Source: DAISIK01 sp036822055
GTDB taxonomy: Bacteria > Verrucomicrobiota > Verrucomicrobiia > Opitutales > Puniceicoccaceae
Length of the DNA: 27,235 nt
Reading direction: 5' to 3'
NCBI GenBank assembly: GCA_036822055.1
Contig: DAISIK010000037.1
Span: 1 to 27,235 of the forward strand
Shown here: piece by piece, positions 8,640 to 16,281 of the stretch
Position numbering within the stretch: position 1 is the first letter of the stretch
Layout of the letters: each line of letters starts with the position of its first letter
The notes under the pieces: model-generated
Databases searched by the model: none
Seen by the model: only the letters and a program-made list of their open reading frames with translations
Told to the model about the DNA's origin: nothing
Program-made: the position numbers and the translations under genes

Positions 8640-9323
8640 TCACTTTACAATAAGAGTAAGTTTAGGAGCACCGGAAATCCGCGTATCTCTTGCCAACCAA
8701 TCAGTCCCTGCAAAGGTCGCAGCCACTGAATCGCCCACCGGAGTGATTGCAAAGTGAATCATGTTCCCCTGTGCGATGGTTCGTGCAATGTGGGATATGG
8801 ATGATTCCGTCACTGAAAATTTCCAAAGAAAGCGTCCGCCCGATACCATTCCGTCGTCATACTGCGCCGGACCAACCAAGGGGATCAACCTTCCCAGCTG
8901 GTTTCCAATTCCATTCGGAAGGGCATTACGATCAAAACGCATATCGCTGGTGAAGAGCATCGGAGACGCAACCAACCAGACCTCGACCTCTCCCGATGTA
9001 CTGAAACGGCTGGGAGCATGAGTCATTTCAATCTCGATTCCGTAGATCCTCTCACCAGTTCTCAATCCATTTTCGGCTGACTGCGGGTCAAAGACCAAAT
9101 ACCCAAAAGAAGCAAAAGGGTCATGCGTCACCCCCTCAATATTAACGTAGAGCCGACCTCTCTCACCTGCTCTTGGTCCATCCTCGTACACCGTTGCAGT
9201 TTCTACAACAGGCACCGCTATAGAACGAGAGCCTTCAAAGTTACTGCCAAAAAGCTCGCCTGCGAATGCCAAGGCGATCAATACACCATGGAGTCTCCCG
9301 CGAAATTCTCTCACCCTGAACAT
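8640..9323 (-). CDS. Secreted protein of unknown function, likely beta-sandwich
   Basis: A 227-aa protein with a clear export signal: a basic n-region (FRVREFRGRLH) then GVLIALAFAGELFG. The mature domain alternates short hydrophobic strands with loops (SIAVPVVETATVYEDG; FGYLVFDPQ; RIYGIEIEMTHAP; VEVWLVASP; GRFLWKFSVTESS; APKLTLIVK). This is reminiscent of carbohydrate-binding or DNRLRE-type beta-sandwich domains, but I cannot place it firmly. The frame continues upstream to 9416; I chose the ATG at 9323 because it places the signal peptide at the N-terminus. The divergent gene begins about 70 bp away, so the two may share a promoter region. No catalytic motif recognised. Confidence 0.65.
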   Translation of the reverse strand: MFRVREFRGRLHGVLIALAFAGELFGSNFEGSRSIAVPVVETATVYEDGPRAGERGRLYVNIEGVTHDPFASFGYLVFDPQSAENGLRTGERIYGIEIEMTHAPSRFSTSGEVEVWLVASPMLFTSDMRFDRNALPNGIGNQLGRLIPLVGPAQYDDGMVSGGRFLWKFSVTESSISHIARTIAQGNMIHFAITPVGDSVAATFAGTDWLARDTRISGAPKLTLIVK

Positions 9324-9392
9324 GCTTGAATGATCGTTCTTCGATCCGGTTTCACAAGACAATGTTCTCGAATCCATGAATTCGTAACCAAA

Positions 9393-9881
9393 ATGAAACA
9401 GGATTCTCCCAACCAATCCCTTATAGCTTTCACATTTGAGGGTCTCTCGTATTCAAAAAACTATGCATGGTCTCGATCAGGTCTCGGAACCTCAACCGTT
9501 CACATTGATGGCACCCGCCCGGGTTCCCTTGAACTCTTCGACTGCGGAACATGGTGCGAGATGGGCGGAAAACCAATGCATCAATTTTCAACGAGGTTTT
9601 TATTCACTCGGCTCGACACTACATCAATCGAGGTTTCCAAGCAGGGACCCCAAGGATGGATCAGGCTCACTAAGCTCATCTATCGACCCGCCTGTGGAAG
9701 CTGGGAGTCAGAGCAGCCCCACTATTGCGGCCGGGATGTCTACGAAGCTGAGGTCGCCCTTGATCCTACTACCCAACTTCGCATCTCCTGGAAGGTCCGC
9801 GGACCGAAAAAAGACTACCGGACATCGACTCGCTACGCTGCCAACCCCACTCTCCTTGATTGGTTTTTCAAACCCCAATGA
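9393..9881 (+). CDS. Hypothetical protein coupled to EamA permease
   Basis: A 162-aa soluble protein with no family I recognise. It has no signal peptide or membrane helix. It is rich in aromatic residues and has four central cysteines in CG/WC settings (LFDCGTWCEMGG; PACGSW; HYCGRD). The best sign that it is a real gene is its end: its TGA overlaps the ATG of the EamA permease (ATGA), typical of translational coupling. An upstream ATG at 9330 would make it 183 aa, but that start lies 7 bp from the divergent gene's start and leaves no promoter room, so I prefer 9393. Neither start has a strong ribosome-binding site. Its link to the transporter suggests a shared, unknown physiological role. 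Confidence 0.6.
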   Translation: MKQDSPNQSLIAFTFEGLSYSKNYAWSRSGLGTSTVHIDGTRPGSLELFDCGTWCEMGGKPMHQFSTRFLFTRLDTTSIEVSKQGPQGWIRLTKLIYRPACGSWESEQPHYCGRDVYEAEVALDPTTQLRISWKVRGPKKDYRTSTRYAANPTLLDWFFKPQ

Positions 9882-10741
9882 CCTACCTGCTCATTACCAC
9901 CCTCATTTGGAGTCTTTCGTTTACCCTCATCGGGTCCATCCTCGCTGACCTCGATCCGTTCCTTCTGGCATCTCTTCGTCTCGGATTAGCAGCCCTTTGC
10001 TTCGCACCGTTTTTCAGGGTAGGAAAATGCCCGCCTCGATCATTCCTCCCCCTTGCAGGCATTGGATGCCTCCAATTTGGAGTCATGTACGCAGCCTATC
10101 TCACAGCTTTTCAATTTGCACCAGTCTATGTCGTTGCTCTCTTCAGCAGTTTTACACCGCTCTGGATCGCTGGAATCTCAGCTTTGATTCGTCGCCAGGC
10201 CAGTTGGCATCTCTTTCTAGCCTCGGGCCTCGCTACGACCGGTGCGCTTGTCATTCGCTGGGGAGATCCCATCCAGGGTGAAGGGATTTTTACAGCTTTC
10301 ATCCTCATGCAGATTGCCAATGTTGCTTTTGGTGGGGGGCAGTTGGCTTTTCGCTACTGGCGGAAAGGTCACTCCGAGATTCGAAATCTCGAGGTCTTTT
10401 TGGTCCCCTACCTCGCAGCCTTTTTCTTTTCCCTCACCTTCGCCCTGGGCCGCCACTTCTTCTTCGCTGGCGAAATTACCCCGCCAAGCCCCCTCCAATG
10501 GCTGGTCATCGCCTACCTTGGGGTGATCGCCACCGGACTCGGTTTCTTTCTCTGGAACAAAGGAGCCAGCCTCGTCCCAACCTCCGTACTGGCAGCAGCC
10601 AATAACCTGGTTGTTCCACTAGGAATCTTCTTCGCTATAATCTTCCTCGATCGCCCGCCAAGTTGGATTCCATTCATCATTGGAAGCCTTTGCATTTTTA
10701 TTGCCGTCATCCCCTTTCGGAAATCAAAGGCTATCCAATAA
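9878..10741 (+). CDS. EamA/DMT family transporter
   Basis: A 287-aa, highly hydrophobic protein with about ten predicted membrane helices arranged as two EamA repeats, typical of the drug/metabolite transporter superfamily (RhaT/YdcZ-like). Helix examples are YLLITTLIWSLSFTLIGSIL at the N-terminus, YVVALFSSFTPLWIAGISAL, and the second-repeat signature VIAYLGVIATGLGFFLWNKG followed by VLAAANNLVVPLGIFFAIIF. Members usually export amino acids, nucleosides or other metabolites, and the substrate cannot be read from sequence. The start is the ATG that overlaps the stop of the preceding 162-aa gene (ATGA). An in-frame ATG at 9860 would only add six residues. The downstream neighbour is convergent. 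Confidence 0.9.
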   Translation: MTYLLITTLIWSLSFTLIGSILADLDPFLLASLRLGLAALCFAPFFRVGKCPPRSFLPLAGIGCLQFGVMYAAYLTAFQFAPVYVVALFSSFTPLWIAGISALIRRQASWHLFLASGLATTGALVIRWGDPIQGEGIFTAFILMQIANVAFGGGQLAFRYWRKGHSEIRNLEVFLVPYLAAFFFSLTFALGRHFFFAGEITPPSPLQWLVIAYLGVIATGLGFFLWNKGASLVPTSVLAAANNLVVPLGIFFAIIFLDRPPSWIPFIIGSLCIFIAVIPFRKSKAIQ

Positions 10742-10806
10742 GCGTTTCTCCACTCAATTGTCGAAAGGTCCCCCAAGGCAATCTCCCATCAGACTCCTAT
10801 TCAACT

Positions 10807-11733
10807 TCAGCTCCCTGGCCTCACCTGTCCTTCGGTATCCTTCTGCAACTTTTCTTTCCGCCGTCTTCGCTTACGGGCCAAACGCCCGATCACCACTTTC
10901 GCATATAGCCTTACTGGAAAGAGGACCAACCAAACCATCCGACTCCAAAATCGCGAAGGCAGTACTACCCTCGCTTGACCCAGAGAGAGGAGACTGGGGA
11001 TATAGATTGAGAATCCGTTCAGCGGATGACTCATCTTTTCCTTGAGTTCATATGGATCACCCTCGATCCGTCCGTGCAATACCGCCAGTTGTAGATGTGA
11101 TCTCAGAATACCTGGTGCGTTGGTCCGAAAATTAAAGGCAGGATCCAAGGTAAACCATCTGAGCTCGGATTTTCCCAACAGCCGAAGAAAGCTTCTCTGA
11201 TCGTTGGTATACCCTCCATCGAGCGCCACCATTTCCTGGTAGTCCACTGCCCACGCTCGGAAGAACTGGCGCACTGCTTCCGAGTCTCCCCGATAGGCAA
11301 GCACTCCCGTATTGTATTGCCTCATCAGCTCGGGAGCTCCCTCCTCCGGATGCGCCCAGGGATCTGGAGCTACCAAAAGTTCATAGTTTTCCAATGAGTC
11401 AAAAAGTGGCTCGAGGGATTGAAAAATGAGGGTATCTGTATCCAAAAAGACCGTACGAACGAAGGGGGGCCTGGTGAGCGGCTCGATTTTGTCCAGGGGG
11501 TTGTGGAAAGCCTTTTCGATCGATACAACCTTCTTAAAGTAGCGCTGACCAACCGGGACCACATCGGTCACCAAAACGGCTTCCAAGTCGGGGTGAAACC
11601 GCTGCACCGTCTCCCACGAACGGGCAGCCTCTTCCACAAACCATGTCTCAGTCGCTACGTAGAGGAAGCCCCGTTCGCCAAGGAAAGTCCCACCCTGATC
11701 GCCTCCCCATTCCTCACTTTTAACTTCCTCCAT
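10807..11733 (-). CDS. GT-A fold glycosyltransferase (GT8-like)
   Basis: A 308-aa nucleotide-diphospho-sugar transferase. The nucleotide-binding strand GFLYVATETWFVEEA is near residue 22 and the metal-binding DxD is DTD at 98-100 in TVFLDTDTLIF. NTGVLAYRG follows at 141-149 and NDQRSFLRLL near 167, then a His in AVLHGRIEGD, all as expected for a retaining GT8-like or related GT-A family. The C-terminus has a hydrophobic or amphipathic segment (MVWLVLFPVRLYAKVVIG) followed by a strongly basic tail (ARKRRRRKEK), suggesting peripheral attachment to the inner membrane. It may act in surface polysaccharide or cell-envelope glycan synthesis; donor and acceptor are unknown. The gene stands alone, convergent with the EamA gene and divergent from the cupin operon. 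Confidence 0.8.
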   Translation of the reverse strand: MEEVKSEEWGGDQGGTFLGERGFLYVATETWFVEEAARSWETVQRFHPDLEAVLVTDVVPVGQRYFKKVVSIEKAFHNPLDKIEPLTRPPFVRTVFLDTDTLIFQSLEPLFDSLENYELLVAPDPWAHPEEGAPELMRQYNTGVLAYRGDSEAVRQFFRAWAVDYQEMVALDGGYTNDQRSFLRLLGKSELRWFTLDPAFNFRTNAPGILRSHLQLAVLHGRIEGDPYELKEKMSHPLNGFSIYIPSLLSLGQARVVLPSRFWSRMVWLVLFPVRLYAKVVIGRLARKRRRRKEKLQKDTEGQVRPGS

Positions 11734-11949
11734 CCCAGACCTTACCTAGAGTTGATCTTCCGATTCAACCATCGCTTTATCCTTTCTAAGCAATAGGTTC
11801 CCTGGTCTCCGTGTTCCCCAACCCGGGCACTATACTACCTGAAACAGCCCATTCCCCATTCTTCCAACCATTTAACAATTTATGGCTTTTATTTTCTTCA
11901 GAATTCTAACCAACTAACGAAGATTTACGAAGGATCTCGCAGTCCGAGC

Positions 11950-12612
11950 ATGAATTCATTCCTTTCCATTCAATCCAAAGAGGGTCTGGCGTGGGAGGAA
12001 GACGACCCCCTCCAGTTCCCATCATGTCTCCATTTGTGGTCGGAGCATCCCCTTTTGCTTCCCTCCATTGGCACGCACTTCATCTATTTGTACCAAGGAT
12101 CCGCCTCGCTCGAATGGAACGGGATTGTCCTGCCCCTCAAAGAGGGGATGTTTGCCTCAGTTCCAGGACAATTGAAAATCTACGGGGGCGCCGGGATCGC
12201 CATCACCCGGCTCGAGTTCGAGGGCTGTTTCCTTCTCGGTGGCCCCGTCGAAGAGCGTGGGCGATTGAAGTACATTGACGGTTGCACCGACTCTCTCATC
12301 CTCCCCCCATCCAAACTTGGCGATCCTTGCCTCAATCTGCTCCACATCCCGGCGAATACCCACCAGTCCCGCCACACCCATCCTTCCCACAGGGTTGGGA
12401 TGATCATCAGCGGTCGAGGTCAATGCATCACCCCCACCGGTGACCATCCGCTTCACCCCGGTCTGACCTTCGTCATCCCGGCAGATTCAGCCCATAGTTT
12501 CCATACCTCGACCGAAGATCTTCGGGTAATTGCCTACCATCCCGAAACCGACTTTGGCCCCACTGACGAAGTCCACCCGATGGTCAACCGAACCCTCCTC
12601 GAAACGCCATGA
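11950..12612 (+). CDS. Double-cupin protein, first gene of AsnB-like operon
   Basis: A 220-aa protein with two cupin-like halves. The N-terminal half (about 1-100) resembles the sugar-sensing arm of AraC-type regulators (GTHFIYLYQGSASLEWNG, then LPLKEGMFASVPG) but has no helix-turn-helix domain. The C-terminal half is a metal-type cupin: HTHPSHRVGMIISGRG, then HPGLTFVIPADSAHSFH, with His residues in the two canonical cupin motifs. Function could be ligand sensing, or a small metal-dependent isomerase or oxygenase. Its TGA overlaps the ATG of the zinc-ribbon membrane protein gene (ATGA), and that gene ends 9 bp before the AsnB-like gene, so all three form one operon. A 216-bp spacer upstream probably carries the promoter; I could not assign clear -35/-10 boxes. 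Confidence 0.8.
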   Translation: MNSFLSIQSKEGLAWEEDDPLQFPSCLHLWSEHPLLLPSIGTHFIYLYQGSASLEWNGIVLPLKEGMFASVPGQLKIYGGAGIAITRLEFEGCFLLGGPVEERGRLKYIDGCTDSLILPPSKLGDPCLNLLHIPANTHQSRHTHPSHRVGMIISGRGQCITPTGDHPLHPGLTFVIPADSAHSFHTSTEDLRVIAYHPETDFGPTDEVHPMVNRTLLETP

Positions 12613-13580
12613 AATGTCCGAACTGCTCCTACAACCAACCGCGAGGCAGAGAGGGAATGATCTGCAAAAAGTGCTCCTATCAATTTATTTTCGATCCCAA
12701 AAAAGATTTCATCTTTTCCACTCGGGGTCTTCACGATTCCCTTTTTCTGAAAATCATCGAACGTGCGAGTGCCAGAGGAACCTATCAATTCACGGTCAAT
12801 CAACTGCTAAGCACCAAAAACTCACTAAAAAAGCTCCTCCAGAACGATCTCCTCCTCCTCATACCATTTATTTTTGTCGGAATCATTTGCCTCTCCCTTC
12901 TCGGCTTTTCATACCTCTTAACGATTTCTCTAGCTCTGCTCTGCGGTGCCTATTTCGCCCTACGAGCCCGGTATCGTCGCGGACCGGGTCTTCACAACGA
13001 TCCGTGGCATCGATTTGTCGAACGTTGGCAACTCGCGGGCCGACCCATTCCCGGGCTCATTTCCAGCGGAGCCGTTGCCACGCCACCCCCAGCCTGGGAC
13101 GAGCCGGACATTCACGATTACGGAGTCGGTGGTATCGTCCTCACTAACCGCAACGAGCTTGTCGATTGGCTGGTCCTCAACAACTTCCACACCGAATCCA
13201 ATCTCCTTGTCATGACCGTGGATGGCTACCCCCACTACCTCGCCCAGCGAGCTAGACACCTCATCCAGGAAAACCCGGATCTCCCCATCTGGCTTCTCCA
13301 CGACCCTGGGGAATCTGCCTCCTCCATGCGTTCACGTTCCTTCATTCCGGCAGATCGGGCCACCGACCTCGGAATAGACGATGAAGTGATGGCCCAGCTG
13401 CCCATCGTCCGCAAACGCTTTGGCACTGCGGAACGCCACCTGCTTCCCCTCGACGTTCTACCCTATAAAATGCTGAATGGTGCTCTCCTTTACTCGATTG
13501 CAAATGATTCAAGCCTCAATAGCGTCCTCCTCGGCGGCCTTGCCCTTGGATCTACCGAAATCGAAATCTCCTTTGGCTGA
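12609..13580 (+). CDS. Zinc-ribbon, two-helix membrane protein of unknown function
   Basis: A 323-aa protein in three parts. Residues 3-22 form a four-cysteine zinc ribbon (Cys3, Cys6, Cys19, Cys22; CPNC and CKKC). About 81-119 is a pair of membrane helices (LLLLIPFIFVGIICLSLLG and YLLTISLALLCGAYFAL). About 130-323 is a soluble domain with alternating strands and helices (GVGGIVLTNRNELVDWLVLN; NLLVMTVDGYP; LPIWLLHDPG), suggestive of a Rossmann-like or toprim-like fold. I recognise no named family for the C-terminal domain. It is translationally coupled to the cupin gene (ATGA) and lies 9 bp before the AsnB-like gene, so it probably serves that pathway as a membrane anchor, scaffold or sensor. 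This is inference from position. Confidence 0.8.
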   Translation: MKCPNCSYNQPRGREGMICKKCSYQFIFDPKKDFIFSTRGLHDSLFLKIIERASARGTYQFTVNQLLSTKNSLKKLLQNDLLLLIPFIFVGIICLSLLGFSYLLTISLALLCGAYFALRARYRRGPGLHNDPWHRFVERWQLAGRPIPGLISSGAVATPPPAWDEPDIHDYGVGGIVLTNRNELVDWLVLNNFHTESNLLVMTVDGYPHYLAQRARHLIQENPDLPIWLLHDPGESASSMRSRSFIPADRATDLGIDDEVMAQLPIVRKRFGTAERHLLPLDVLPYKMLNGALLYSIANDSSLNSVLLGGLALGSTEIEISFG

Positions 13581-13589
13581 GGCTCGGCG

Positions 13590-15284
13590 ATGAGCGGAAT
13601 CGCCGCGACTACTGGCCCTAATCTACCGACTCTCGCCAGTCACCTCGAAGGTCGAGGGCCTACCCGCCACCGTTTGGTCCACCCGCTCCTCTCGGCTGCC
13701 GCTCTGGGCCAGAGCGACGAATCAATCCATCTTTCTGATCCAGCCCACGATTGTGAGCTACTCATCAGCGGATCCATCCGCCCCTCTCCCGATATCCTTT
13801 CCCTCATCAGAAAGGATCTCATCGCCGGTCTTCAATCCCTTCGCGGCCCCGGCATCCTTCTCTTCCGGCTGGGCAACCGACTCATCCTCTCGCGTGATGC
13901 CGCAGGCGGGCGCTCCGTCAATTATACCTGGCACCGTTCCCACTTTTCCTGCGCTTCCACGACCAAGGCTCTCACCACCTTGCCTGGTCAAGATCCTCAC
14001 CTTCGCCCCGGCGCCCTCGCCCAATACCTTGCCTTCAGTTTCATTCCCGGGCCAGAGACAATGCTCACAGGTATTTTCGCCCTCCCGGCCGGCTCATACC
14101 TCGAGATTGACCTCACCTCCCCAGCTCCTACCGCACCGGTTCGATGGTTTCACCCGGAAAACGCTGAGGGCACTCTCCCGGAGAACGAGAGCGTTCCAGC
14201 TTTCTCCCAGACACTCACCGCAGCGGTCGAACGTCTGCTCCCTGAGGCTGGTTCCAACCCAGCCCTCTTCCTCTCTGGTGGGTTGGATTCCTCCTGCATC
14301 GCTGCCGAGCTGGCCCGCCACCACACTTCAACCCTCCAGACCTATTCTCTATTCTTCGGAGAACAATATCCCCACGAGCTGGAGTTTGCCCGCCAAGTCG
14401 TCAAACACTGCGGCATCCGCAACCACCATGAAGTGCTCATCGAACCGAGATCTTTCCTCCCCCGCCTTGATTCCATGGTTAGCGCCCTCGATGAACCAAT
14501 AGGCGACCCCGTAACCCTACCCAACTTCGAACTCGCCAGGCTCGTCTCGCAAAACCACTCATCGGTTTTTAACGGCGAAGGGGGCGACCCCCTCTTTGGC
14601 GGTCCAAAAAACTTCAATCTCCTCCTCCATCACTGGTACGGTCTGCCTCAGCATCGACAAGACCCCGCCCACCGCGAAAAACAATACCTCACTTCCTACC
14701 GGCGCGCCTACGAGGAAGTCGACCGCCTCCTCACCCCCGAATTCCGAGAACTATTCGACCCATCAGAGGCACTTGAAGGTCCCCTCCGCACCTTCTTCCG
14801 AGCCCCCACACCCTCAACCCTCCTCAACAAACTGATGCTCATCAACCAGCGACTAAAGGGCGCCCAGCTGATCCTTCCAAAAGTTGAACGAATGCTCGCC
14901 GCCCACCAGCTCCGCCCCCTCTCTCCCCTCTACGACGAAACCCTCATTCAACTCAGCTTCGCACTTCCGCCAAGCTGCAAACTCAAGCATGGCCAGGATA
15001 AACTCGTCATGAAAAAGGCCTTCGCTGGCCGCCTTCCTGATTCCATTATCCACCGCCCCAAAAGTGGCATGCGGGTCCCGGTCCACTTCTGGATGCAACG
15101 TGAGATGAAGGGGGTGCTTCGGGATGTCCTTGCTCCGCATCAGCTCCGCCGCGACGGGATTTTTCAACCCAGGCGCGTGCAACAGCTCATCCGCTATTCT
15201 ACCGAAGAAGGTCCGGGACGCCATGGTCTCCGCCTCTGGATGCTGATGACCTTTCACCTTTGGAAAAAACAGTTCAAATTCTGA
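13590..15284 (+). CDS. Asparagine-synthetase-like amide-forming enzyme lacking the glutaminase Cys
   Basis: A 564-aa AsnB-family protein. The C-terminal synthetase domain looks intact. It has the ATP-pyrophosphatase P-loop SGGLDSS at 229-235, DEPIGDP at 301-307, NGEGGDPLFGG at 328-338, and Lys491 in RPKSGMRVPVHFW, so it should adenylate a carboxylate. The N-terminal glutaminase domain is degenerate. It starts MSGIAA where active enzymes have MCGI, so the nucleophile Cys2 is Ser, and I do not see the usual glutamine-binding motifs. It may use ammonia or an internal amine, as beta-lactam synthetase and lasso-peptide cyclase do, rather than glutamine; neither substrate class can be assigned here. 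It is the last gene of the cupin / zinc-ribbon operon, 9 bp after its neighbour. The arsenic operon begins 130 bp downstream. Confidence 0.85.
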   Translation: MSGIAATTGPNLPTLASHLEGRGPTRHRLVHPLLSAAALGQSDESIHLSDPAHDCELLISGSIRPSPDILSLIRKDLIAGLQSLRGPGILLFRLGNRLILSRDAAGGRSVNYTWHRSHFSCASTTKALTTLPGQDPHLRPGALAQYLAFSFIPGPETMLTGIFALPAGSYLEIDLTSPAPTAPVRWFHPENAEGTLPENESVPAFSQTLTAAVERLLPEAGSNPALFLSGGLDSSCIAAELARHHTSTLQTYSLFFGEQYPHELEFARQVVKHCGIRNHHEVLIEPRSFLPRLDSMVSALDEPIGDPVTLPNFELARLVSQNHSSVFNGEGGDPLFGGPKNFNLLLHHWYGLPQHRQDPAHREKQYLTSYRRAYEEVDRLLTPEFRELFDPSEALEGPLRTFFRAPTPSTLLNKLMLINQRLKGAQLILPKVERMLAAHQLRPLSPLYDETLIQLSFALPPSCKLKHGQDKLVMKKAFAGRLPDSIIHRPKSGMRVPVHFWMQREMKGVLRDVLAPHQLRRDGIFQPRRVQQLIRYSTEEGPGRHGLRLWMLMTFHLWKKQFKF

Positions 15285-15378
15285 CCAGACAATGGTTCCC
15301 TGCACCTGCATCCCCCTGCCCCCACCCTAACCTAAGGGGCTGAAAGAACAATTTTTCAAAAAACCCTCGAATTTCCCC

Positions 15379-15409
15379 TTGTAAGAATATGCATTTTAGG
15401 GCATATACA
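15379..15409 (+). promoter_or_regulatory. Probable ars promoter with ArsR operator palindrome
   Basis: ATATGC (15387-15392) and GCATAT (15401-15406) form an inverted repeat around an 8-nt AT-rich centre, starting 28 bp before the arsR ATG. A TTGTAA (15379-15384) and a TATACA (15404-15409) could be -35 and -10 boxes with a 19-bp spacer, so the palindrome would lie inside the promoter where a repressor blocks polymerase. ArsR proteins usually bind AT-rich inverted repeats of this kind. Box assignment is tentative. Confidence 0.55.
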
Positions 15410-15414
15410 TTCAT

Positions 15415-15819
15415 ATGAAGGTAATTAATATCTACAAATGCCTGTGCGACATCCAGCGCCTGCGCATTTTGAACCTCCTTCGTGCTGGTCCACTCTGTGT
15501 TTGCCACCTTATGGAGATCCTCCAGGCCGACCAAGTCAAAATTTCCAAACAGCTCCGTTACATGAAAGACCTCGGCATCGTCCAAGCCGAGCGCCGAGCC
15601 CAGTGGATGGTCTATTCCCTGTCCGAGGACACGAATCCCCTCCTCTCTGAGAATTTGAAATGCCTCCAGGATTGTTTTCATGAGCAGGTTTGCTTCGCTG
15701 AAGATCTGGAAGCACATGCCCGCATCAGCTCCAGCCTCCAAGGTTCCCCCTGCCTTCCGATCTTCGAAACGAAGGTCCCCGACCAATACGTCCACTCCCA
15801 GCCGTCCCATTTATTATGA
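15415..15819 (+). CDS. arsR: ArsR-type As(III)-responsive repressor
   Basis: A 134-aa winged-helix repressor of the ArsR/SmtB family that releases DNA on binding As(III)/Sb(III). The classical metal-binding motif is present at the start of the DNA-binding region: LCVCHL with Cys28 and Cys30, equivalent to ELCVCDL. The recognition region QVKISKQLRYMKDLGIVQAERRAQWMVYSL shows the wing pattern. Extra cysteines are unusual: a second CxC pair at 9 and 11 (YKCLCD), and Cys83, Cys87, Cys93 and Cys113 in a longer C-terminal part. These might form another metal site. It is the first gene of the ars operon, and its TGA overlaps the arsC ATG (ATGA). A palindrome just upstream fits autoregulation. Confidence 0.93.
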   Translation: MKVINIYKCLCDIQRLRILNLLRAGPLCVCHLMEILQADQVKISKQLRYMKDLGIVQAERRAQWMVYSLSEDTNPLLSENLKCLQDCFHEQVCFAEDLEAHARISSSLQGSPCLPIFETKVPDQYVHSQPSHLL

Positions 15820-16253
15820 AGCCAAAAATCCTCATTCTCTGCACTGGAAACTCCTGCCGCAGTCACCTCGCCGAAGGCATCCTTCGCGCAGCCGCTGGCG
15901 ATCTCTTTGAGGTCTACAGCGCTGGCTCAAAGCCCAAGGGCCAAGTCCACCCCCTCGCCATCAAAGCCCTTGAAGAAATTGGAATCGACGCCTCAGGCCA
16001 TACCTCAAAGCACCTCGACCAGTACCTCAACACCGGTATCCATACGGTCATTACCGTCTGTGGCAACGCCGACCAAGCCTGCCCAACCTTTCCAGGTCAA
16101 GTAAGTCGCTACCACTGGGGATTCGAAGATCCACCCCTCGCAGTACGTCCCGACGAAGAGGAGATCGACGCCTTCCGCCGCATCAGAGATCAAATCAAAC
16201 TGGTCTTCGAGGCCTATGCTGCCGGCTACCGGCAAGCCCTCAGCCAATCCTGA
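15816..16253 (+). CDS. arsC: Thioredoxin-coupled arsenate reductase (LMW-phosphatase fold)
   Basis: A 145-aa cytoplasmic arsenate reductase of the Staphylococcus aureus pI258 type, which converts As(V) to As(III) with electrons from thioredoxin. The anion-binding loop CTGNSCRS is at 9-16 with nucleophile Cys9 and Arg15. The redox shuttle cysteines are Cys82 and Cys89 (VCGNADQACPTFPG), and the general acid Asp105 lies in WGFEDPP. All residues needed for the Cys9-Cys82-Cys89 disulphide cascade are present, and length matches the family. Translation is coupled to arsR by an ATGA overlap. Its product As(III) is handled by the ArsD, ArsA and ACR3 proteins encoded just downstream. Confidence 0.96.
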   Translation: MKPKILILCTGNSCRSHLAEGILRAAAGDLFEVYSAGSKPKGQVHPLAIKALEEIGIDASGHTSKHLDQYLNTGIHTVITVCGNADQACPTFPGQVSRYHWGFEDPPLAVRPDEEEIDAFRRIRDQIKLVFEAYAAGYRQALSQS

Positions 16254-16281
16254 ATTTCCGAACCCACCAACCCCCTTTCCG

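Noticed and set aside
11950..12612. Full AraC-type transcription regulator
   Set aside because: Only the cupin arm is present; no helix-turn-helix domain follows.
13753..14502. Open frame of 249 codons inside the AsnB-like gene
   Set aside because: Alternative frame, Ser/Pro-rich translation, while the AsnB frame carries conserved motifs throughout.
13590..15284. Lasso-peptide cyclase (McjC-like) reading of the AsnB-like protein
   Set aside because: No transglutaminase-type leader peptidase, RRE protein or precursor peptide was seen beside it, so I kept the broader AsnB-like call.
15274..15810. Minus-strand open frame of 178 codons over arsR
   Set aside because: Antisense to arsR, which has a clear family and an ATGA overlap with arsC.
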